DNA of 64,000 bases, taken from positions 434,001 through 498,000 of the forward strand of contig CAWJUD010000002.1 in assembly GCA_963845975.1 (NCBI GenBank). The letters are read 5' to 3'. Positions within the stretch are counted from its first letter, which is position 1, and the number at the start of each line of letters is the position of its first letter. The stretch is from JBEKIK01 sp963845975. GTDB lineage: Bacteria; Planctomycetota; Planctomycetia; Pirellulales; Thermoguttaceae. Under the pieces are notes generated by a model. It saw nothing but the letters and a program-made list of their open reading frames with translations, was not told the DNA's origin and searched no databases. Shown here one piece after another: positions 45,073 through 53,271 of this stretch. The position numbers and the translations under genes were made by a program.

Positions 45073-45825
45073 CTAGGCCTTGACCAATTCCACGCAAATG
45101 CCCCCGGCGCGAAGAACGCGGTGCATGCGGGTATACCAAAGTTCCTTCTTCCATAGCAACCCCACTTCCTCGCAAATTCGAGCCAATTCGCGGCGATTAT
45201 AGGTCCGGCAACGCCACATGAAACTGGTGCAAGCCCCGGTAAAATTGTCCTCGGTCGTCAATAGCAGCATCCGGGCCCCGGGTATCATCACCCGGCTTAA
45301 CTCGGCCAGCCCGACCTTCGGGTCCGGAACGTGCTCCAGCACGTAACCGCAGGTAACGCAGTCGAATGTTTCCGAGGGAAAAGGCAGCCGGGTAAGATCT
45401 GCCACTACGAACCTGGGCCGGTCGCTTTTCAGCCTGTTTCTGGCCCGCCGCAGCATTTCATGGGAAAGGTCAAAACAAGATAGTTCGGCTTCCGCATCGG
45501 CATACTTCAATAAATGTTTGGCTATTTGGCCCGCCCCGCTGCCCACGTCCAGGATATTGCGCACGCCGCCGAGATCGAACTTCCGCTCCTTAAAGAGCCG
45601 TTCGCCCAGCAGGGTATGCAGCGAAAGCAGGCTGCAATAGGCCAGCATGGCCCCTTGGGGGCCGTCGTACACGTCGCGGACTTTCTCCCGATATTCCTCG
45701 AAACTCACCCGGCGTATTAGGTTGTTTTCCAACAAACGCACGAGCAATTTCTTGTTCCGCGCCCGGGGAGAGCGCGTCTTATGCCGTTTTCCGGGAAGTT
45801 TTCGGGTTTTTGTCTTGGGTACCAT
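45073..45825 (-). CDS. Class I SAM-dependent methyltransferase
   Basis: 250 residues. A very basic N-terminus (KTKTRKLPGKRHKTRSPRAR) precedes the Rossmann fold. SAM-binding motif NILDVGSGAGQIAKHLL is near residue 97, then ELSCFDLSHEML, DLTRLPFPSETFDCVTCGYV and LEHVPDP. The small-molecule or protein substrate is not predictable. It precedes a VWA gene on the same strand by about 30 bases after that gene ends, so they may be cotranscribed. Confidence 0.9.
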   Translation of the reverse strand: MVPKTKTRKLPGKRHKTRSPRARNKKLLVRLLENNLIRRVSFEEYREKVRDVYDGPQGAMLAYCSLLSLHTLLGERLFKERKFDLGGVRNILDVGSGAGQIAKHLLKYADAEAELSCFDLSHEMLRRARNRLKSDRPRFVVADLTRLPFPSETFDCVTCGYVLEHVPDPKVGLAELSRVMIPGARMLLLTTEDNFTGACTSFMWRCRTYNRRELARICEEVGLLWKKELWYTRMHRVLRAGGICVELVKA

Positions 45826-45857
45826 AAGATTCAGAGGGACGCATCAATCCAGTTCAT

Positions 45858-47864
45858 TCAATAAATGCGTCGATTATAGATATACCATTCGACCAATAAT
45901 ACCGCTAGGCCGATCAAGACCACGGTTTTCCAAATTTCCTTCCGAGCGGCCTGCCAAACGCCTTCTCCCTTGACCTCCGCGTCGCCCACTTTAATAGAAG
46001 GCGAGCGATTCGGCCGGATGTCACTTTCCCCGGGATCGAAAAGGTTCACGGCGAATTGATCGATTGCTTTACCGCCCGATTGAACGTGGTAAATACCCAA
46101 TTCCCCGCTTTCTGTAAAGCTTAATTTGCCCAGTTTCCCCGATTTCAAGTCCGTTTTGCCACCGGAAGGGGATATGATGCTAAGGCTCGTTTGCCCCCCG
46201 GGCGATTCCAAAGTCACCGGCATGCCTGGCCGGACATTTTCTCCACCGCTCCCTGTCCGGCCTCCGCCGAAGTATTCAAATAAATTTCTCATAAAAACCG
46301 GAAAACTTTGCCGCGTGGGCCAGTTGGTCCCATAGTATTTTTTTGTCTGGCCTTCAGCACCGGCTCGTTCTTCGACGATTGTAAACCCCAACACCACGTC
46401 CTCGAACGAGTCCCGCGGGGCAATGGCCATCATCGTTCCGAGGTCGGAATCCACCAGCATCGTGGCCCCGGAAGGCGGCTTAAGCGGCGTGCCGGCGGCC
46501 AATAAAACATCGCCCATGTCCATCCATTGCATGAGCGGATGGGCAGAATCGATGTCGATAATCTGCGGCACGTCGCTTTTTTGCCCTGCCGTCCACCCGC
46601 CATCCGCCGGCAACGCCCCTATGAACAGCGTGTTCGCCTGCGGCATCGACGTCTTGCCTTGACCCTTCCCTTCGGGCCGGCAGCGGTCGAAAATCACCAG
46701 GTCATAAGCACCTGCGGCCGCTTGTGACTCGTAAGTCTTGTTTTTCAGAAATTCGGGCGATTCGATCTGCACCTCCGCTATTTCCCGGGCCGACTTGGTT
46801 TGCACGGCCATTTTCAAGGGTTCATTGCCCGGTGTGACTAGCAGCACCTTGGTCCGCCGGGGCGGACTAAGGACCAGCCAGGCCTCGTTGTCCAGAGCTA
46901 GATGGTCTTTGGTCTTGATTTTCAGCCTTAAAACCCCCGTATCGACGGCCGTTATATCAAAGGCCATGCCTTGGGGCTCCCCGGGTGAGACCTCCACCTC
47001 ATCGGCATCGACCAGCCGGCCGTCAAGATATAGCTCGGCTGGCACTTTGACTGCGCTGGGCCCGAAATTATCCAGCCGGGCAAAGGCCTGCAAGCGGTCC
47101 GGACTGGTCTCATTCCGCTGGGCGCTAAAGGCCACAATGCCTACGTTGATAGCCTCGGGCGAGCCGATAGCGATGAACTTCGGCTCCAAATGGCCCAGGG
47201 CAAAGCCCGTGACCGGAGGGAATTTGCCGTCGCTAAGGATATAAAGAGTGGCCGGCATTGCCTCGGCCACCTGCACGTCTCTAACGTCCTCTCCGCTTCG
47301 CCCCGGATTGGCCAGGCCCGCGGCCAGTTTCAACGCCTCAAGCAGCGACGTGGACCGGTTGGTAGGCTTAATGGCCTCCAGACGCCGATTGAGTAGTCCC
47401 CGGTCGTCGGTAAAGCCCTGTTCTACCCGGGCGGTGTCGGCAAAACTAATGATCATCGCCACGTCGCCCGACTTCATCTGGTCGATCAATTCGCTTGCCC
47501 GGCGTTTGGCCTCGTCCAGCCGTGAAGGCTGCACATCGGTGGCCGACATGCTGGCCGAGTTGTCTACCAGGAAAATGAACCGGCTGCCGATAAGCTTGGT
47601 CCCCTGCCAACTCGGACGCAATAATGCCCCCATGACCAAAAAAATCACCAGTAGTTGCAGCAACAAGAGAATATTTCGCCGCAGCCGCTGCCAAATTGTG
47701 TTCACATGCAGGTCTTCGATCGATTTGTGCCAAAGATATGTGCTGGGCACAATCAAGGGGTGTCGTTTGAGTTTCAAAAAATACAATGCCACGATAGCCG
47801 GCGGCACCGCCGCCAGTATCAGCCACTGCCACCAGGAAAGCATGTTGGTCAGGGTGGGAAGCAT
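45858..47864 (-). CDS. BatA-domain / von Willebrand factor A membrane protein
   Basis: 668 residues. Two N-terminal membrane helices form the BatA (aerotolerance regulator) domain: WWQWLILAAVPPAIVALYFL, RHPLIVPSTYLWHKS, then ILLLLQLLVIFLVMGALLRP. A VWA domain follows (about 90-260) with the metal-ion adhesion motif DNSASMS and the SFADTARVEQ strand. The rest is beta-rich, ending in one membrane helix (VVLIGLAVLLVEWYIYNRR). Such proteins usually act with DUF58 and MoxR ATPases. A DUF58 gene is two genes upstream; no MoxR gene is in the window. Confidence 0.9.
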   Translation of the reverse strand: MLPTLTNMLSWWQWLILAAVPPAIVALYFLKLKRHPLIVPSTYLWHKSIEDLHVNTIWQRLRRNILLLLQLLVIFLVMGALLRPSWQGTKLIGSRFIFLVDNSASMSATDVQPSRLDEAKRRASELIDQMKSGDVAMIISFADTARVEQGFTDDRGLLNRRLEAIKPTNRSTSLLEALKLAAGLANPGRSGEDVRDVQVAEAMPATLYILSDGKFPPVTGFALGHLEPKFIAIGSPEAINVGIVAFSAQRNETSPDRLQAFARLDNFGPSAVKVPAELYLDGRLVDADEVEVSPGEPQGMAFDITAVDTGVLRLKIKTKDHLALDNEAWLVLSPPRRTKVLLVTPGNEPLKMAVQTKSAREIAEVQIESPEFLKNKTYESQAAAGAYDLVIFDRCRPEGKGQGKTSMPQANTLFIGALPADGGWTAGQKSDVPQIIDIDSAHPLMQWMDMGDVLLAAGTPLKPPSGATMLVDSDLGTMMAIAPRDSFEDVVLGFTIVEERAGAEGQTKKYYGTNWPTRQSFPVFMRNLFEYFGGGRTGSGGENVRPGMPVTLESPGGQTSLSIISPSGGKTDLKSGKLGKLSFTESGELGIYHVQSGGKAIDQFAVNLFDPGESDIRPNRSPSIKVGDAEVKGEGVWQAARKEIWKTVVLIGLAVLLVEWYIYNRRIY

Positions 47865-47865
47865 T

Positions 47866-47947
47866 GTTTAAAGGATGAAAGATGAGGGATGAAGGATGAA
47901 TTCTGGATTTTGAACGCTGAATATATTAACCAAACCGCTTGCGGTTT
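47866..47947. repeat. GGATGAA heptads plus GAAACCG palindrome
   Basis: Four to five GGATGAA/AGATGAG units at 47872-47901, then AAACCGCTTGCGGTTT at 47932-47947. The block sits just upstream of the VWA gene start. Confidence 0.7.
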
Positions 47948-48009
47948 CGCCTCAATTAGCACAATTGACCTGTATTAAAACATCACATTATTAAGATAAA
48001 AATAAAAGG

Positions 48010-48504
48010 TTACATATGCGAAAGCCCAAAGTAAACTAAGATGCAGAAGCTAATATAAAAGAAAACAATACTTGAGAGGATAAAAACAATACCTGCAAAT
48101 ACCGCCTTCCAACCTAAAAGTGGCTTGTAAGAGAGTAGACGCATTTCCCGCCGACATATTGTAACAATGCCATATATTACTGCATAAGCTCCAATTGAAG
48201 CGGGAAAGGTAATTTGTATCATTTGTCTAGATGGCCATGGCGCATAAGGATAAATAGAAGCGTTCTGTTCTATTCCCCAACGAAAAATTACCCAAACGCT
48301 ACCTGATAACAACAATAAGGAGATGAAAGGATTCATTCCATATATTAACCCGAGAATCATCATAGTAACGAAAAAGACTATAGCTTGAATGTAAGCAGGA
48401 AATGCCACCGCTATACTGATCAATATCGCACATGCTGTAATAATTAGCATCAGTGTGCGAAGCGAAAACTGCCATGGATTATTATTTACTGGAAGATCTG
48501 TCAT
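48010..48504 (-). CDS. Small membrane protein with FSLRTLM N-terminus
   Basis: 164 residues from the ATG at 48504 (a longer frame starts at 48546). After MTDLPVNNNPWQ comes FSLRTLMLIITACAILISIA, an N-terminal pattern that I associate with planctomycete membrane proteins of unknown role. Five or six membrane segments follow. Its base composition is clearly richer in A/T than the flanking DUF58 and VWA genes, which suggests late insertion into that pair. Confidence 0.7.
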   Translation of the reverse strand: MTDLPVNNNPWQFSLRTLMLIITACAILISIAVAFPAYIQAIVFFVTMMILGLIYGMNPFISLLLLSGSVWVIFRWGIEQNASIYPYAPWPSRQMIQITFPASIGAYAVIYGIVTICRREMRLLSYKPLLGWKAVFAGIVFILSSIVFFYISFCILVYFGLSHM

Positions 48505-48626
48505 AATAATGATTTTTGTGGGAACGACTAAAAAATAAATCATCATTTAAATTCTTTTCCAATCCGTGTTTGCTGCTGAACGAAATATGACGCTGACTTC
48601 TTAAATCCCCATTTACTGTTCGTTTC

Positions 48627-49514
48627 TTACCTTACCAGCCCTCGCGTTGCTAAATAACCGGTTACTAATTGATCGACCGGAATGGAAGTCCGGGCCAGCA
48701 GGTAGGCCATGCCGCGGCGGGTGCAAAATTCCTTGGCCGAATCGACAAATGCCGCCAGGGTCTGTTTGTATCGTTTCAAAAGCGGCCCGGTCACGGTCAC
48801 CTCGGCCACGTCGTCGTCTTCACAATCCACCAGGCGCAGGTCGCCTTTGACGTCCGGGTCCAACTCCTCGGCCGACAGGAGCTGGACAACGTAAATGTCC
48901 ATGTCTTTCGAGACCAAATATCGCAATGCCGCCTGAAAACCGTTTTTGTCCATCAAGTCGCTGATTAAAAGGACGATGCCCTTGCCCGAGTTGCGAAGGC
49001 AGAAACTTTTGATCCCTTCGGTCAGGGAGCCGTTTTGTCCGGCTTGGATCGATTCCAGATGTTCGAGCATCCGCCACAGGCTCCGCCGCCCGCGAAAGAC
49101 CGGCGAGGCCTGCCCGCCGGGTGAGCCGAGGGTTTCGATTTTTACCCGGTCGCCCCGCACCAGCCCGATGAACCCCAAGGCCGCCGCCAATTGCAGGGCG
49201 TATCTCAGTTTGGTCGGCTCGCCGAAATCCATCGACGTACTGGCGTCGATCAGGGCGTAAAAGTGCAGGTCCTCTTCTTCCAGAAACATCTTCAAAAAGA
49301 GTTTTTCCAGCCGGGCGTAGGTGTTCCAATCGACAAAGCGCAGGTCGTCGCCCGGCACGTAATTGCGGAAATCGGCGAACTCCACGCTCTGCCCCTTGCG
49401 CGGACTTCGCCGTTCGCCCTTCATCCGCCCGCGAAAAACCTTGCGGCTGACCAACTCCATCTTTTCCAGTTGGACAAGCAGTTCGGGCGATAATAGCGTG
49501 GATGCGGTAGACAT
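48627..49514 (-). CDS. DUF58 domain protein
   Basis: 295 residues from the ATG at 49514. N-terminal half has RKVFRGRMKGERRSPRKGQS, VEFADFRNYVPGDDLRFVDW and NTYARLEKLFLKMFLEEED, the DUF58 signature. The second half is a VWA-like fold with LIDASTSMDFG and GIVLLISDLMDKNGF. Family members cooperate with MoxR ATPases and BatA/BatB-type proteins in an incompletely defined chaperone-like system. It lies upstream of a VWA gene on the same strand, with one small membrane gene between. Confidence 0.92.
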   Translation of the reverse strand: MSTASTLLSPELLVQLEKMELVSRKVFRGRMKGERRSPRKGQSVEFADFRNYVPGDDLRFVDWNTYARLEKLFLKMFLEEEDLHFYALIDASTSMDFGEPTKLRYALQLAAALGFIGLVRGDRVKIETLGSPGGQASPVFRGRRSLWRMLEHLESIQAGQNGSLTEGIKSFCLRNSGKGIVLLISDLMDKNGFQAALRYLVSKDMDIYVVQLLSAEELDPDVKGDLRLVDCEDDDVAEVTVTGPLLKRYKQTLAAFVDSAKEFCTRRGMAYLLARTSIPVDQLVTGYLATRGLVR

Positions 49515-49767
49515 TGTCAGGTGGCAGTGAGGGGTGGGCATTTTATTGCCCACTTTATCGTGTAAAGTGGATAACATGGAGTGGGCAGTTTACTGCTCAC
49601 TTTAATTTTTAGTCTCGGCACTCGTGCCTGGTGGATTTTCCCAAGATCTGTATCATATCCGTATTATATGATACCAAGTTTTTAATGCCGGGTGCAATGG
49701 CCGGCATTGGTCTTTTTGTTCCGCACTGCTTCTTGCGAAGCAATGCACACAACTTTTAAATGGGCTG
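49515..49767. repeat. Intergenic repeats of the GTGGGCA...TGCCCAC type
   Basis: Palindromes GTGGGCATTTTATTGCCCAC (about 49527) and GTGGGCAGTTTACTGCTCAC (about 49581) lie in tandem. A relative is near 29231. GCACTGCTTCTTGCGAAGCA at 49722 resembles the element at 17307. No gene here. Confidence 0.65.
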
Positions 49768-51159
49768 CTAATGGCTCCACATTATGGCGCCCGGATCCAC
49801 TTGTTCAAAACGAATACCCTGTCCACGAATCGTCTCTTTTAGTTCGTCTTCCGATAATTTACCGGTCTTGATGCGTTGATCGACGGCAAATCCATCGTAC
49901 ACAAACGGCTTCCCTGCGCGGCGGGAAACGGTCAACACCGGGTCCTTCTTCACCATGCAGACCACGGGTCCGGGGATCGCCGCGATCCGCGCAGTCTCGG
50001 CTTCCATAATTTCACATTGCTGCCGGAGTTGTTCACGAAAGTCCTGGCTGGCCAGCAACAGGTAAGGCTCCGTGTGGCTCGATGCTAAAAGCCTCCCGAT
50101 CAGGATCAGTACGATCGTGAGCCGGCTAAGATTGATTCCCCACTGCCGCGCTAAGGGGATCGCTTCGATGCGATCGAACGCAAGCCCCAGACCGATGGCC
50201 CCGGCTACGGCAAGCTCGAACTGGGCATTGTCGTAAACGCCCGCCCCGATCTTCTGGATAAAATAAAAGAAAAAAGCGATTAAAACAAAGAGCGTTGTGA
50301 ACCGGACGGCTTTGTCATGCCGTTGGTGCCATGCACAAACGGCGAAGATCGCAATCGCGGGTGCGATCCATTGAAGGCGGCCCAGGCCCTCAAAGGCCCA
50401 GATAAGCTTGTATTGCCGCGGCATGAATAGCTGGCGGAAAAACGCATCGCCGTAGATCATGGCACAAAGGGCAAGACCCAGTGCCGCCGCTACCACGCAC
50501 ACAACGGCCGCGCGCACGGCAAGCCGACGGTCGCTGATCGCCAGCCAACACAAGGCCGTGGCCGGAACCGCGAAAAGAGTATGCTTGAAAAAGCCGGCGA
50601 AAACCATGAGTAATATCGCCGGTTCCACGGCGCGCCCGTTCCGCATCCGCCGGAGAAACCAAACCAGGGCCCAGACCATGATCGCCAGCGCGAAAAGATG
50701 CGGATCGTTCATCCCCACATAGCTTTCAAAGAACCGGGACATAGTTGCAAGAAACCAGAGCCCGGCCAAAAGCGCCGATGCCCTGGATGCGCCGAATTGC
50801 CGCAGGCAAAAACCCATGGCAAACATGATCGCTGCTATCGCCAGGAGCGAAAGCACTCGGCCCACGTAAACCGCATCGAACGTCGCCGCCGCGATCCCGC
50901 CTACCAGATAATAGGACAGCGGCGGATAGTTGTTGGCCGCCAGGCCGTCCGGTTCGGGATAAAGCGCCTGCCCGTCGCGAATTGCATCGGCATGATAGGC
51001 GTGCCAGGCCTCGTTGTAATCGATCTCCATCGGCAGGCATGCCCGACAGACCGGCCAGATGAAATATATCGCCGCGAGAATGGCCAATGCCGCGATTGAA
51101 GCGACAACCGCCGGCGATAACTTATCCCTTTCGCCCGCCAAGAATTGAGGTGAATCCAT
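49768..51159 (-). CDS. GT39/ArnT-like membrane glycosyltransferase
   Basis: 463 residues with about twelve membrane helices. The first extracytoplasmic loop has MEIDYNEAWHAYHADAIRDG with the DE/DxxE-like acidic residues used by the PMT/ArnT family, then YPPLSYYLVGGIAAATF. The C-terminal part (after about residue 370) is a soluble domain. Such enzymes transfer sugars from lipid-linked donors. The acceptor is not predictable, and the enzyme stands alone here. Confidence 0.82.
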   Translation of the reverse strand: MDSPQFLAGERDKLSPAVVASIAALAILAAIYFIWPVCRACLPMEIDYNEAWHAYHADAIRDGQALYPEPDGLAANNYPPLSYYLVGGIAAATFDAVYVGRVLSLLAIAAIMFAMGFCLRQFGASRASALLAGLWFLATMSRFFESYVGMNDPHLFALAIMVWALVWFLRRMRNGRAVEPAILLMVFAGFFKHTLFAVPATALCWLAISDRRLAVRAAVVCVVAAALGLALCAMIYGDAFFRQLFMPRQYKLIWAFEGLGRLQWIAPAIAIFAVCAWHQRHDKAVRFTTLFVLIAFFFYFIQKIGAGVYDNAQFELAVAGAIGLGLAFDRIEAIPLARQWGINLSRLTIVLILIGRLLASSHTEPYLLLASQDFREQLRQQCEIMEAETARIAAIPGPVVCMVKKDPVLTVSRRAGKPFVYDGFAVDQRIKTGKLSEDELKETIRGQGIRFEQVDPGAIMWSH

Positions 51160-51237
51160 TTGCCACTCCCAATACCATCCCCATTATATTGCCGTATATT
51201 ATAGGATTCATCAGGAATGGCAAAGAGATAAAAAGGA

Positions 51238-51360
51238 ACCGGGTGCCATGGCCGTATCGGGTGCCATGGCCGTACCGGGTGCCATGGCCACGCTTGCGTG
51301 GCCATGCGATAGTTGTCCCATTTCCGCATGCCCACGACAAGCGTGGGCATGGCACCGGTG
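51238..51360. repeat. Tandem GGGTGCCATGGCC repeats and GCGTGGGCATG palindromes
   Basis: Three 18-base units GGGTGCCATGGCCGTAYC run from 51241. They are followed by GCCATGGCCACGCTTGCGTGG and, at 51326-51354, GCATGCCCACGACAAGCGTG plus its arm. The whole block lies between convergently spaced minus-strand genes. Confidence 0.8.
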
Positions 51361-51381
51361 CTGAGTAATTGGATGACATCA

Positions 51382-51996
51382 CTATCTGGCCGCGAACTCC
51401 TTGACCTCTACAACATCTTCAAGACAAATTTCCCAAAGAGTTGCCTGAATCGACTTCTTTTCGGGCGTATTAGCTATAACCCGGCGTTTATCCGCCCATG
51501 TAACGTCAAAAATTCTTTCCCAACTCCGCTCAATTTTCCGTCTGTATTGGGCATGGGGCAATGGGTTGGAATGGGTAAATTTGTAGAATGAAAGCCCAAC
51601 GGCAGCCAGTTTCTTTTCAAACGCATTTACATCCCGCTCGCTCGCAGGCAAATACCAGTAGTTCAGCACGTAATGCCACAAGTCAAAATCCGATAATAGA
51701 ACTCGCCGGTCGTCCAATCGACATTCAACTCTGATGCCCTGAATACCTCGGGGTAGATGTCCGCACGCACGCAAATCAGGTTTAGCACGATTCGCTCCCT
51801 CCCACTGTTGCCATGCCCAAATAGGCATACTGTCTTCGCTTGGTCTTGGCCATTTCAGCCTTTTCTCCATTTGCTCCGCCATCCACAGATAAGGGCCAAG
51901 AAATTCTTTCATACCGTGGCGACGACTCGCCCACAAACGGCCTTTCCGCTGTAATTGTTTCCAAGCCGGTTGAGTAAGAATTGACCAGATAAGCAT
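51382..51996 (-). CDS. DUF3841 family protein
   Basis: 204 residues. The pattern PYLWMAEQMEKRLKWPRPSE, MPIWAWQQWEGANRAKPDLR and VLLSDFDLWHYVLNYWYLP is typical of DUF3841. Function is unknown. It begins a stretch of more AT-rich minus-strand genes (51.4-53.2 kb) that looks like accessory DNA. Confidence 0.8.
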   Translation of the reverse strand: MLIWSILTQPAWKQLQRKGRLWASRRHGMKEFLGPYLWMAEQMEKRLKWPRPSEDSMPIWAWQQWEGANRAKPDLRACGHLPRGIQGIRVECRLDDRRVLLSDFDLWHYVLNYWYLPASERDVNAFEKKLAAVGLSFYKFTHSNPLPHAQYRRKIERSWERIFDVTWADKRRVIANTPEKKSIQATLWEICLEDVVEVKEFAAR

Positions 51997-52011
51997 TAAT
52001 CTTCAACTATA

Positions 52012-52100
52012 TGCTGGGTGTCATGGCCACGCTTTAGTGGCCATGCTTGATTTATGATTGCCACATACCGAAGACAAGCGTGGGTATTGCACCGGGCGTG
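52012..52100. repeat. GGCCACGCTTTAGTGGCC palindrome and partner
   Basis: CATGGCCACGCTTTAGTGGC at 52022-52041, followed at 52068-52090 by a decayed AAGACAAGCGTGGGTATTGC half. It belongs to the family at 51238 and 52532. Confidence 0.65.
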
Positions 52101-52127
52101 GGTAGATATATCACTGGGCACGATATC

Positions 52128-52514
52128 TTAAAATTGCTGAAGTGCCTTCTCGTAGTTCTCCTCACCGACCCATGAAATCAGGTATTCTTTACATTGTTGA
52201 ATGACTTCCAGCGATGTGATTTTGGGTATTAACGATCTCGTGTGATCTCGTAAAAATAGCCCCTCCAAAAGTGTCACAGTGAAAATTGTCCAGATATCAT
52301 CTGAAGCAGTCTTACCCCTGGGTTGCGATTCGCACCATTTCGAGAAATCGATGAGCCTCTGCACTGTCTTCATATCAAAGCCATCTTGCCCTTTTGCATC
52401 GAGCCACTCGAGTAAATAGCCCATGGTCAAGTAGGGTAAATCCTCATCACCCTCTTTAATTTGCTCCAGGATCTCTGGAAATCTCGCCAGTAGTTCGTTT
52501 TGTAGATGTTTCAT
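52128..52514 (-). CDS. Hypothetical helical protein
   Basis: 128 residues, not recognised with confidence. It is acidic and helical: ELLARFPEILEQIKEGDED, YLTMGYLLEWLDAKG, LIDFSKWCESQPRGKTASDD, FTVTLLEGLF. There is no signal peptide. The composition and size recall small contact-dependent immunity or SMI-like proteins, but that is only an impression. Repeats of the GCGTGGGCATG family flank it on both sides. Confidence 0.65.
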   Translation of the reverse strand: MKHLQNELLARFPEILEQIKEGDEDLPYLTMGYLLEWLDAKGQDGFDMKTVQRLIDFSKWCESQPRGKTASDDIWTIFTVTLLEGLFLRDHTRSLIPKITSLEVIQQCKEYLISWVGEENYEKALQQF

Positions 52515-52531
52515 TTGTCACTGTGCTCGAG

Positions 52532-52607
52532 TGCCATTGCCAGGCATGTGTGACCATACGAGAATTATCGCATTTTCACATGCCCACGCAAGCGTGGGCA
52601 TGGCATG
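52532..52607. repeat. GCCCACGCAAGCGTGGGC palindrome
   Basis: CATGCCCACGCAAGCGTGGG at 52579-52598 is nearly perfect. A degraded GCCATTGCCAGGCATGTG arm lies at 52532. It is the fourth relative of the 42160 element. Confidence 0.7.
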
Positions 52608-52628
52608 AAACTACAAAGTCTTCTGCAT

Positions 52629-52964
52629 TTAAGGTCTATTAATGCGAATGAGCAGCCCATTCATATCGCGTTTTGATTCAATTGTTGTATGAATTCGCTG
52701 TGCCAAGGCTAAAAAATCGGTGTCCACGGAGCAGACAATTATCCCGCAATGATATGGTTCCTCGCTGTGAAGCCGGACAAAATGCCATCTATTAAATGTC
52801 AACAGAATACGATTATCGTAGACGACAAATGACAAGATTTTTTCATCGGGCATTCTTTGATCTGCATAGCCGCTTTCTTGCGTGGCTAAGACATCGTGGC
52901 CTAGACGGCGAAGTTCCTCCACCACAGGAAGGAAGAAATTTTCATTAGCGTAGAGACGGGCCAT
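52629..52964 (-). CDS. DUF5615 PIN-like protein (putative toxin)
   Basis: 111 residues. Starts MARLYANENFFLPVVEELRR LGHDV with the D/E-rich first motif of DUF5615 (here ANENF), then DEKILSFVVYDNRILLTFNR and HCGIIVCS. DUF5615 proteins are PIN/Mut7-C-like and are typically paired with DUF433 antitoxin-like partners, as here with three bases between the two genes. RNase activity is inferred from the family. Confidence 0.85.
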   Translation of the reverse strand: MARLYANENFFLPVVEELRRLGHDVLATQESGYADQRMPDEKILSFVVYDNRILLTFNRWHFVRLHSEEPYHCGIIVCSVDTDFLALAQRIHTTIESKRDMNGLLIRINRP

Positions 52965-52967
52965 GGC

Positions 52968-53210
52968 TTATGCTTTTTCATTATCGGCGATTTGACGGTC
53001 GATCTCTTCGCGGTAAAGGCGCTCATAAGCCCACGCATTGGTAAGGTCTTCTGCACGTAATGTGGGATAACCTCGAAGAATATCTGCCTCGCTCATGCCC
53101 AAGCGTTTAGATTGGACCAGAATCCATATGGGAATGCGAGTGCGGACAATACATGGCTCGCCGCCGCATACATCGGGAGTGCTTTCGATACCCGGTACTG
53201 AAGACTTCAT
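52968..53210 (-). CDS. DUF433 protein (putative antitoxin)
   Basis: 80 residues. PGIESTPDVCGGEPCIVRTR IPIW is the DUF433 signature, followed by the short HTH-like GMSEADILRGYPTLRAEDL. It is the upstream partner of the DUF5615 gene, the standard order of this presumed toxin-antitoxin pair. The start codon lies directly beside a REP-like element (53219-53255). Confidence 0.88.
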   Translation of the reverse strand: MKSSVPGIESTPDVCGGEPCIVRTRIPIWILVQSKRLGMSEADILRGYPTLRAEDLTNAWAYERLYREEIDRQIADNEKA

Positions 53211-53218
53211 GGCTGATG

Positions 53219-53255
53219 GCCCTCACCCTAGCCCTCTCCCAAAGGGAGAGGGGAC
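53219..53255. repeat. REP-like CCCTCACCCTAGCCCTCTCC element
   Basis: Imperfect palindrome with CCCTCTCCCAAAGGGAGAGG at its core. It is the intergenic relative of the repeats inside the radical SAM gene (42993-43106). Confidence 0.8.
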
Positions 53256-53271
53256 TTTTAAACGGCTCTTA

